28,542 bases of DNA, taken from Porphyromonadaceae bacterium UBA3318 (GTDB lineage: Bacteria; Bacteroidota; Bacteroidia; Bacteroidales; Muribaculaceae). Where the stretch lies: positions 1 through 28,542 of the forward strand of contig DESI01000090.1 of the NCBI GenBank assembly GCA_002361235.1. The letters run 5' to 3'. The first letter of the stretch is position 1, and each line of letters opens with the position of its first letter. Shown one piece after another: positions 18,216-24,412 of the stretch. The notes under the pieces were generated by a model. That model searched no databases, had not been told where the DNA came from, and worked only from the letters and a program-made list of their open reading frames with translations. The translations under genes were made by a program, and so were the position numbers.

Positions 18216-18253
18216 GGCATCGGCCCTTCATGACATGCAGTCATGATAATCAC

Positions 18254-18291
18254 GCCCCCTTCACCATGGCTTACGCTTTGATGAAGGGGGC
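18254..18291. terminator. Hairpin terminator between the PUL operon and the convergent sigma gene
   Basis: GCCCCCTTCA (18254-18263) and TGAAGGGGGC (18282-18291) form a perfect 10-bp GC-rich stem with an 18-base loop, followed by TTTGATATT. It lies 38 bases after the esterase stop and 28 bases before the sigma gene's stop at 18320, so it may stop transcription from both sides. Confidence 0.8.
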
Positions 18292-18319
18292 TTTGATATT
18301 GTTCCTTAGGCATTGTCCC

Positions 18320-18985
18320 TTAAGATATTTCGTGTATCCTGTACATCTGAAACCGGGTATCTTTATAATCAGGCGACCGAAAGCCGTCAGTATACATATA
18401 ACCCAGTACAATTGCGAGAGCTACTGCCGGAATATAATCGCTCAGGTCCCTGTAGAGTTGTTTTAATGCCTGCTGAATACGATAATAAATGGTTTTTTGC
18501 GACAGATTGTATATTTCAGCTATTTCTTTGCAACTCTTTCCTTCGAAACGATACATCAGAAATGCGGTACGATAGGTTTCAGGCAAAGCGTCTATCGCCT
18601 TTCTGATTCGTTCTTTCAATTCTTCGACAACCATGAAATCACTTTCGTTCAATTCATGGCGGCGCCGATATTCCTCCATGTACACAGCCGTAGATTGTGT
18701 CTGGCGGTTGCGTACGGCTATTTTACATGCACGATGGTACACCATGGAATACAGGTAATGGCGGAAATCGGTCTCTATCTGAATCTGCTCATGTTTCTCC
18801 CAAAGCCATACCATAACGTCACAGGCAACACTCTCGGCATCCCGGGCATCATCTAAAAAACGTGTCGCGTACGCGCAGATCGATGTGTAATAGCGGCGGA
18901 ACAAGGTCTCGAAAGCTGTGTGACTTCCATCCTTGAGACGCCTGACCAATTGCTCGTCGTCTAATTCCTTATAACTGGAAACCAT
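18320..18985 (-). CDS. ECF-type RNA polymerase sigma-70 factor
   Basis: A 221-residue ECF sigma of the kind expanded in Bacteroides relatives. Region 2 spans about 22-92 (DGSHTAFETLFRRYYTSICA, DVMVWLWEKHE) and region 4 about 120-178 (IDALPETYRTAFLMYRFEGK, then the helix-turn-helix CKEIAEIYNLSQKTIYYRI). After region 4 comes a hydrophobic segment (YIPAVALAIVLGYMY, about 184-198) and a 20-residue tail. The gene is convergent with the PUL operon. It is the only sigma factor in the window, so it is the likely partner of the FecR at 5318, 12 kb away. It has its own housekeeping-type promoter at 19121-19151. Confidence 0.93.
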   Translation of the reverse strand: MVSSYKELDDEQLVRRLKDGSHTAFETLFRRYYTSICAYATRFLDDARDAESVACDVMVWLWEKHEQIQIETDFRHYLYSMVYHRACKIAVRNRQTQSTAVYMEEYRRRHELNESDFMVVEELKERIRKAIDALPETYRTAFLMYRFEGKSCKEIAEIYNLSQKTIYYRIQQALKQLYRDLSDYIPAVALAIVLGYMYTDGFRSPDYKDTRFQMYRIHEIS

Positions 18986-19030
18986 TATGAGTGTTATGTG
19001 TGTTTCTGATTATTCTTTTATCGCTCCAAC

Positions 19031-19075
19031 AGGGGAGGCTGTGTCGTAATTAAGGTTTACGGCGCAGCCTCCTCT
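19031..19075. promoter_or_regulatory. Long hairpin in the leader of the ECF sigma gene
   Basis: Positions 19031-19049 and 19057-19075 form a 19-pair stem around a 7-base loop; the core GGAGGCTG/CAGCCTCC is perfect. Three pairs are G-U if read on the plus strand and would be C-A mismatches on the minus strand. It lies between the sigma promoter (19121-19151) and the sigma start (18985), so it would fall in the sigma mRNA leader. No U-run follows on either strand. Leader attenuator, operator palindrome or antisense RNA are all possible. Confidence 0.7.
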
Positions 19076-19120
19076 CCACAGCCTGTGCGGTTACCTGGAG
19101 TATATTACTCTTATATGGTT

Positions 19121-19151
19121 CAAAGTTAATAATTATTTCATTCTCCACAAA
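19121..19151 (-). promoter_or_regulatory. Consensus Bacteroidetes promoter for the ECF sigma gene
   Basis: On the minus strand, TTTG (19151-19148) is followed after 19 bases by TAACTTTG (19128-19121), an exact match to the Bacteroidetes primary-sigma consensus. Transcription should start near 19114 and give a leader of about 130 bases before the sigma ATG at 18985, containing the 19031-19075 hairpin. A weak 6-bp stem (19150-19155 with 19162-19167) overlapping the -33 box might end the upstream CoA-transferase operon. Confidence 0.7.
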
Positions 19152-19183
19152 ATCGCGTCAACGATTTAACAAGTGAGCGTTTC

Positions 19184-20488
19184 TCATTTCAGGCGCAGGT
19201 ACGAGTAGCCGAAACGTTCGGCGGCGGCGCGGTCCAGTTCCTCGCGGAATTCCGGGGCGGCTATGGATACCATCAGCTTGGCGCGCTCGGCCAGGTTCTT
19301 GCCGCGCAGGTTCACTATGCCGTTCTCCGTCACGATGTAGTTGGTCTGGAAACGTGTAGTCACCACTCCTGCGCCGGGCGTCAGCACCGGCTTGATCTTG
19401 TTATGACCCTTGTTGGTCTTGGACAGCATCGCGAGAAACGAAAGGCCACCCTCGCTGCGGCTGGAGCCATACACGAAGTCATGCTGGCCGCCCACGCCCG
19501 AGAACAAACGTGTGCCTATCGAATCGGCGCACACCTGACCCGTCAGGTCTATCTCCAGACATGAGTTTATGGACATCACCTTCGGGTTCTGCGCTATGGT
19601 GAAGGGATTGTTGGTCCATGCCACATCCTTGAACACCACGTCCTCGTTGCCGTCCAGGAAATCGTACAACGCCTTGGAGCCGAGGGCCAGCGAACCGACG
19701 GACTTGCCGGGCATCACGGTCTTGCACGAGTTGTCGATCACACCGCTTTTCAACAGCGGCAGCACGCCGTCGGTCATCGCCTCGGTGTGAAGGCCCAGGT
19801 GCTTATGGTTGGCCAGAGCGCGTATCACGGCGTTGGGTATGCCGCCCACACCTATCTGCATCGTGGCGCCGTCAGGTATCAGCTCGGCTATGTAATTGCC
19901 TATGCGTATCTCCTCCTCGGTGGGCACCGCCGTAGGCACCTCCACCAGCGGCTCGTCCACCTCCACTGCCGCGGCAAGCTGCGACACGTGTATCACGGCG
20001 TCACCGGGCAGGTACGGCACGTTGGGATTGATCTGCGCTATCACCCTGTCGGCACATTCCACAGCGGCCGTGGCCAGGTCGGCCGACACGCCGAAGCTGA
20101 CCAGTCCATCCTCGTTGGGCACCGAGCAGTTTATCAGCGCCACGTCCACGCGGCAGGTGCCGTCGCGGAACAGCTCGGGCACCTCGCCTAAGAACCGGGG
20201 CGTCATCGTGCCGTAACCCTCGTTGATATAGTTGCGGAAGGCGTTGGAGATAAAGAAGGAATCGATCAGGAACGCATCCTTATATTCCGGATTGCACAAC
20301 GGCGACGGCCGACGTCCTACGGCAAAGCCGCTGTATACCGTCACGTCGCGCAGCTCCGGGCCGCGTTGCGCCAATGCCTCTACCAGAACCTCGGGTATCG
20401 ACGTCGACCCCTGTATATACACATGGTCTCCGCTCTCTATCAGCTTCACCGCCTCCGCGGCGCTCACAAATTTCAGTCCTTCCATCAT
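19184..20488 (-). CDS. Acetyl-CoA hydrolase / 4-hydroxybutyrate CoA-transferase family protein
   Basis: The 434-residue protein has the two-domain layout of family I acyl-CoA:carboxylate CoA-transferases. Features are QIGVGGIPNAVIRAL (211-225), GLHTEAMTDGVLPLL with candidate catalytic Glu236, and a later FSGVGGQHDFVYGSSRSEGG. Members move CoA between acyl-CoA and acetate or hydrolyse acetyl-CoA. Here it is the last gene of an operon with an aminotransferase and indolepyruvate oxidoreductase subunits, so aryl-acetyl-CoA:acetate CoA transfer is a reasonable inference. The start overlaps the aminotransferase stop by ATGA (20485-20488). A second ATG directly follows and could also be used. Confidence 0.9.
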   Translation of the reverse strand: MMEGLKFVSAAEAVKLIESGDHVYIQGSTSIPEVLVEALAQRGPELRDVTVYSGFAVGRRPSPLCNPEYKDAFLIDSFFISNAFRNYINEGYGTMTPRFLGEVPELFRDGTCRVDVALINCSVPNEDGLVSFGVSADLATAAVECADRVIAQINPNVPYLPGDAVIHVSQLAAAVEVDEPLVEVPTAVPTEEEIRIGNYIAELIPDGATMQIGVGGIPNAVIRALANHKHLGLHTEAMTDGVLPLLKSGVIDNSCKTVMPGKSVGSLALGSKALYDFLDGNEDVVFKDVAWTNNPFTIAQNPKVMSINSCLEIDLTGQVCADSIGTRLFSGVGGQHDFVYGSSRSEGGLSFLAMLSKTNKGHNKIKPVLTPGAGVVTTRFQTNYIVTENGIVNLRGKNLAERAKLMVSIAAPEFREELDRAAAERFGYSYLRLK

Positions 20489-21807
20489 TTCGTATTCTTA
20501 TGTGTGGGTTGGTCCTTGGCGAATGCCTTCAGGCGTTCCTCCAGTCGCTTGAAGTCATCGGGGGTCGACACCATCGACACGCACACGCGTATGCCCTGCT
20601 GGTCGCTTCCCGTGGAATCAAGCGTGATGGCCGAGATGCCGTAACGCATCAGATCGCGCTGCAGCTCGGCACCCGACATATCATTATAACCGACCGTGAA
20701 GAAGAATCCGTCGGAGATGGGGCGGTCGCCGTCACGCTCGTACACGATGTGGAAGCCGTTTTCCAGGAACAGCCCCTTCATTATCTCGGCACGGCGCGCA
20801 TATTCCGAGGTATGGTCCACGAACTTCAGTTCGCCGCTCGCTGCCTTCTCCAGCATGGCTGCCAGCGCGTACTGGGCCGAATGCGACGTACCCGACGAGG
20901 ATACATACAGCACTCCGTTTATATATGCCTCTCCGAATTTCGGCATCTCGTAGAATTTCTCCAGATACTCGTACTTGCGGTCGTACACCTTGTCGCTGAT
21001 GCACACCAGGGCGATACGCTGGCCGGCGTAGCTGAACATCTTGGAACCCGACATCAGCAGGATATAATTGTCGGTATAATGAGACACCGATACTCCGGTC
21101 TTGCCGGATTCCTGCACATTCTCGCGGAAGTCCATGCCGAAATAGGCCATATCCTCAAGCACTATCACATCGTACTTGGTGGCGAGACGACCTATTATCT
21201 CCAGTTCCTCCTCGGTCAGATTGGTCCATGCCGGATTGTTGGGGTTGCTGTACATCAGGGCCGTTACGTTGCCCTTCTTCAGGTATTCCTCCAGCTTGCC
21301 CTCCAGAGCCTTTCCCCGGTACTGATATATGTCGAACTGCTCGTGCTTGATGCCCAGCACCTTGGCCTGCTGCGGATTGGCGGGAAATCCGGGCATCAGG
21401 AACAGCATGGTGTCCTTCTGCTCCTTCAGTCTCTGTGCCAGTATGATCTGCAGCGTGAAGCTGCCCTGCATGGAGCCGACGGTGGGCACGATGCACTTCT
21501 CGCTGACGTCTATGCCTAAGAACCGCTTCAGGAAAGCCTTGCCGGCCTTCTTGAGACGGGGCACTCCGAATATGGGCGGATACTGGTTGGCCACGCCGCT
21601 GCGCAGGGCCTCGATCTCGGCCTCCACGCCGTCAGTCTCGGCAGGCAATCCCGGATTGCCCAATTCAAGATGGACAACCGGCTCGCCCATCTGGTCTTCC
21701 AATGCATGAGCCAACGAGTTGATCTGACGTATCGTGGCGCCGGACAGGTCCATGATGGACAGTTCCTCCACCAGCGCGTTGAATTCCTGTTCGTTTATCG
21801 GAAACAT
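20485..21807 (-). CDS. PLP-dependent class I/II aminotransferase
   Basis: A 440-residue fold-type I aminotransferase. Visible motifs are LELGNPGLP (48-55), the substrate/PLP loop YSNPNNPAW (186-194), LEDMAYF with D219 contacting the pyridine nitrogen, MSGSKMFSYAGQR with Schiff-base Lys256 and phosphate-binding Arg264, and a C-terminal RVCVSM. It interconverts amino and 2-oxo acids; specificity cannot be read directly. The operon partners (indolepyruvate oxidoreductase, CoA-transferase) suggest aromatic amino acids. It is third in the operon, 60 bases after iorB, and overlaps the CoA-transferase start by four bases. Confidence 0.92.
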   Translation of the reverse strand: MFPINEQEFNALVEELSIMDLSGATIRQINSLAHALEDQMGEPVVHLELGNPGLPAETDGVEAEIEALRSGVANQYPPIFGVPRLKKAGKAFLKRFLGIDVSEKCIVPTVGSMQGSFTLQIILAQRLKEQKDTMLFLMPGFPANPQQAKVLGIKHEQFDIYQYRGKALEGKLEEYLKKGNVTALMYSNPNNPAWTNLTEEELEIIGRLATKYDVIVLEDMAYFGMDFRENVQESGKTGVSVSHYTDNYILLMSGSKMFSYAGQRIALVCISDKVYDRKYEYLEKFYEMPKFGEAYINGVLYVSSSGTSHSAQYALAAMLEKAASGELKFVDHTSEYARRAEIMKGLFLENGFHIVYERDGDRPISDGFFFTVGYNDMSGAELQRDLMRYGISAITLDSTGSDQQGIRVCVSMVSTPDDFKRLEERLKAFAKDQPTHKNTK

Positions 21808-21867
21808 GGTATGTATTATTTAAGGAGATATGTTTTCTATCGTATTTTTTATCGTAAGGCACCCGGC

Positions 21868-22449
21868 TTATTTCGTCTGCAGTGCCATTTCGCGACCGCG
21901 GCGGAACGCTGCTATGTTGGCCTCCACCACCTGCGGTCCCTTGCGGCCGAACAGTCCCTCTATGGCTTTCTCTATCTTGTCCTGCGGGATGTCGACGAAT
22001 GGCGAAGACGCGCCTAACAGCACTAAGTTCGAGCTACGCGCCGACGCAACTTCCTTGGCTACGGCCTCCATGTCGAAGGCCACCACATGACCGTGCTTCT
22101 GCAGCTCGGCCTTGACGGCCTCCAAGTCGGGATAATTGTCGATATTGACGAAGGGCAGCGTCGAGGTCACTATCCACCCCTTGGGCGAGAGATAAGGAAG
22201 GTAACGCAAGGCCTCCATCGGCTCCATCGACACGATCAGGTCGGCCGCTCCCTTCGGTATCAGGTCGGAATGAATGGGTTTGGAACTTAGACGCAGATTG
22301 GACTGCACGTCGCCGCCGCGCTGGCTCATGCCGTGCACCTCGGCCTGCTTCAGATACAGATCGTCGGCCAATGCCGCCGACCCGAAAATGGTGGCTATGG
22401 TCAATATGCCCTGACCGCCTACACCGGCTAATATTATATCGCTTTTCAT
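21868..22449 (-). CDS. iorB: Indolepyruvate oxidoreductase beta subunit (gamma-domain type)
   Basis: The 193-residue protein matches the small subunit of indolepyruvate:ferredoxin oxidoreductase. Its signature is MKSDIILAGVGGQGILTIAT at the N-terminus, then QAEVHGMSQRGGDVQSNLRLS. With IorA it oxidatively decarboxylates aryl pyruvates to aryl-acetyl-CoA using CoA and a low-potential electron acceptor in the cytoplasm. It starts 30 bases after the iorA stop. Length is usual for the family. Confidence 0.94.
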   Translation of the reverse strand: MKSDIILAGVGGQGILTIATIFGSAALADDLYLKQAEVHGMSQRGGDVQSNLRLSSKPIHSDLIPKGAADLIVSMEPMEALRYLPYLSPKGWIVTSTLPFVNIDNYPDLEAVKAELQKHGHVVAFDMEAVAKEVASARSSNLVLLGASSPFVDIPQDKIEKAIEGLFGRKGPQVVEANIAAFRRGREMALQTK

Positions 22450-22479
22450 CGTAATTCCTTTCTTAAGTTGTTATTTCCC

Positions 22480-24102
22480 TTATTTCTTGGCGCTTGCATG
22501 GCGTCGGGCCGTCTGGATACATTCACGGCGCGAGATTATCACCGACAGTCCGGGATACTGCATCTCCTCCTCGAACAGGTCGCGGATCTTGTCGTGCAGT
22601 TTGGGCAGCGAGTCAATGGTGCGCACATGCGCGGGGTCGGCACCCAGTCCGAGGCATATCTCCTCCAATTTGCCGGTACCCTGCGAGTCCTGGCCCCCGG
22701 TCATGCCGGTAGTCAGGTTGTCGGATATCACAACCACGATGTTGGAATTCTCGTTGATGGCGTCCAGCAGTCCGGTCATGCCGGAATGGGTGAACGTGGA
22801 GTCGCCTATTATGGCCAGCGACGGGAACTGTCCTGCGTCGGCCGCGCCCTTGGCCATGGTGATGGAGGCGCCCATGTCCACGCACGAGTCAATGGCGTTA
22901 AATGGTTTAAGGAATCCGAGTGTATAGCATCCTATGTCGCCGAACACCTTGGCGTCGGGATATTTCTCCAATGCTGCGTTCATGGCGCCGTACACGTCGC
23001 GGTGACCGCAACCCTGGCACAATGCCGGCGGACGACCCACTACATTCTCGGGTGCATTCCCCTCCTTATGCGCTTTCAGCCCGGCAGCTTCGGGACGCAG
23101 TGCCTTGATGGTTCGCGCCACCTCGTCCGGTGTAAGTTCGCCGTCGCGTACCACATGGCCGTTCAGCTTGCCGTAGATGGTCTTGCCGTCGTATAGGAGT
23201 CCGCCCATCTGACGCTCGATGAATGGCTGGCCTTCCTCCAGTATAAGGATGGCGTCACTCTCGTCACGCAGGTGCTTAAGCATCTTGACCGGCAGCGGAT
23301 ACTGCCCTATCTTAACCACGCTGAACGGCACTTTGCCGCCGAACACTTCCTGAAGATAATTGTATGCTATGCCGCTCGCCACGATTCCCAAGGAGTGGTC
23401 CTCACCCTCCTCAAGCCGGTTGAACTGCGACTTTTCTGATTCATATACGAACTTCTCCTGGTCCTTGATCAGCTGGCGGTTGCGTTCGCGCGACACCGCC
23501 GGCATCAGCACCCACTGGCGAGGATTGGCCGGATAGTGCAGATGGTTTTCCAGATCGGCCTCGTTCTCGGTCTCCACTACCGCACGCGAATGCGACAGAC
23601 GCGTCACCATCCGGACCAATACGGGGATATGCAGATGCTCGGAGAGTTCGAATCCCTTGCGGGCCATGTCGTAGGCTTCCTGCTGATTGCTCGGCTCAAG
23701 CATGGGCATCATTGCGAAATCTCCATAAAATCGCGAATCCTGCTCGTTCTGCGAGGAATGCATCGAGGGGTCATCGGCCGAGATTACCAACAGACCTCCG
23801 TTGGCGCCCGTCATGGCCGAGTTCACGAACGGATCGGCCGCCACGTTCAGGCCCACGTGCTTCATTGACGTGATGGCGCGTTTGCCGCAATACGACATAC
23901 CCAACGCTGCCTCCAGCGCGGTCTTCTCGTTGCTCGACCAGTGGCAGTGTATGCCGCGGCGACGGCTCTCCTCGTCGCCCTGTACATATTCCATAATCTC
24001 AGTGGAGGGAGTTCCGGGATAGGCATACGCGCCTGACAGTCCCGCCTTGATTGCTCCCAGCGCCAGGGCCTCATCCCCAAGCAGCAGACGTTTTGTTCTC
24101 AT
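22480..24102 (-). CDS. iorA: Indolepyruvate oxidoreductase alpha subunit, lacking the ferredoxin domain
   Basis: The start is at 24102 (MRTKRLLLGDEALALGAIKA), giving 540 residues. An in-frame ATG at 24162 lies within the promoter's -7 box and upstream of the expected transcript start, so it is unlikely. The N-terminal pyruvate-oxidoreductase alpha-like domain includes GAYAYPGTPSTEIMEY (24-39). The TPP-binding half includes LCQGCGHRDVY (361-371), GDIGCYTLG (388-396) and IIGDSTFTHSGM ... ISDN (431-462). Many IorA proteins carry a C-terminal ferredoxin domain with two Cys-rich 4Fe-4S motifs. This one ends SRRECIQTARRHASAKK with one cysteine, so those motifs are absent and electrons must pass by another route or another protein. 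Confidence 0.93.
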   Translation of the reverse strand: MRTKRLLLGDEALALGAIKAGLSGAYAYPGTPSTEIMEYVQGDEESRRRGIHCHWSSNEKTALEAALGMSYCGKRAITSMKHVGLNVAADPFVNSAMTGANGGLLVISADDPSMHSSQNEQDSRFYGDFAMMPMLEPSNQQEAYDMARKGFELSEHLHIPVLVRMVTRLSHSRAVVETENEADLENHLHYPANPRQWVLMPAVSRERNRQLIKDQEKFVYESEKSQFNRLEEGEDHSLGIVASGIAYNYLQEVFGGKVPFSVVKIGQYPLPVKMLKHLRDESDAILILEEGQPFIERQMGGLLYDGKTIYGKLNGHVVRDGELTPDEVARTIKALRPEAAGLKAHKEGNAPENVVGRPPALCQGCGHRDVYGAMNAALEKYPDAKVFGDIGCYTLGFLKPFNAIDSCVDMGASITMAKGAADAGQFPSLAIIGDSTFTHSGMTGLLDAINENSNIVVVISDNLTTGMTGGQDSQGTGKLEEICLGLGADPAHVRTIDSLPKLHDKIRDLFEEEMQYPGLSVIISRRECIQTARRHASAKK

Positions 24103-24128
24103 GGTATCAGATTTAGATTCATCCAGCA

Positions 24129-24141
24129 CGGGCTTAGCCCG
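24129..24141. promoter_or_regulatory. 13-bp palindrome in the iorA leader
   Basis: CGGGCTTAGCCCG (24129-24141) is a perfect palindrome around a central T. It lies just downstream of the predicted transcription start (near 24153) and upstream of the iorA ATG at 24102. This is where a repressor would block elongation or initiation. It is GC-rich within an AT-rich spacer. The role as operator or leader hairpin is inferred. Confidence 0.6.
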
Positions 24142-24159
24142 CGTTGCGAATAATAATTG

Positions 24160-24191
24160 CAAATATAATCAATATTTCGTAACTTAGCAAA
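24160..24191 (-). promoter_or_regulatory. Promoter of the ior operon
   Basis: On the minus strand, TTTG (24191-24188), 20 bases, then TATATTTG (24167-24160) match the Bacteroidetes consensus TTTG-N19/20-TAnnTTTG. Transcription should start near 24153, leaving a leader of about 50 bases before the iorA ATG. This supports the shorter iorA start and a four-gene transcript. Confidence 0.75.
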
Positions 24192-24220
24192 AATTTTCAG
24201 AGAAGTTGTTTAAACTGATT

Positions 24221-24343
24221 TTTATGGCAAGATTTATTAAGGTTTCGGAGCAGCCTTGTTCGATTGAAGAGAGAGCAACCATGCGGTTGGTCTCGATGAA
24301 AGCGGACAAAGATGCCCGAAATATTAATAAAGATTGCCATAAA
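24221..24343 (+). repeat. 123-bp imperfect palindrome, potential rod-like RNA hairpin
   Basis: The outer 28-base arms (24221-24248 and 24316-24343) are complementary at 24 of 28 positions. On the plus strand three of the four mismatches are G-A and one is G-U. The inside keeps folding: CAACC-ATGC-GGTTG forms the tip (276-289), GAGA/TCTC stacks below it, and three tandem 5'-GA/GA-3' mismatches lie at 231-232/332-333, 269-270/295-296 and 266-267/298-299. The whole segment is thus nearly symmetric about 24282. It lies in the spacer between the divergent ior operon and dsbD. It also contains an open frame of 50 codons (ATG at 24224). A structured RNA, a palindromic mobile remnant or a dsbD leader element are possible. 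I do not recognise a known family. Confidence 0.7.
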
Positions 24344-24412
24344 GTTAACAATTTCAATATTTCTCACGTTACGTAAATTAGTTAAAACAACTTCACCACA
24401 TCTAAAATAATT
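24344..24412. other. AT-rich region directly upstream of dsbD
   Basis: This stretch completes the 310-base spacer between iorA and dsbD. I find no TTTG tetramer on the plus strand anywhere in 24181-24412, so dsbD has no recognisable consensus promoter. It may use a degenerate -7 box or depend on the palindromic element upstream. Confidence 0.5.

Noticed and set aside
20374..21519. Long plus-strand ORF of 381 codons
   Set aside because: It is antisense to the aminotransferase gene, whose motifs are complete; the frame is open because of codon bias, and the product is rich in His/Leu/Arg with no recognisable domain.
24103..24162. Longer iorA start at 24162 adding 20 residues
   Set aside because: The ATG lies within the -7 box of a good promoter, upstream of the expected transcript start, and the added residues do not look like the family's N-terminus.
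24224..24376. A 50-codon plus-strand ORF (MARFIKVSEQPCSIEERATM...) inside the palindrome region
   Set aside because: No recognisable family, no ribosome-binding or promoter signal, and the sequence is explained by the palindrome. I left it out as a gene, though translation data could revive it.
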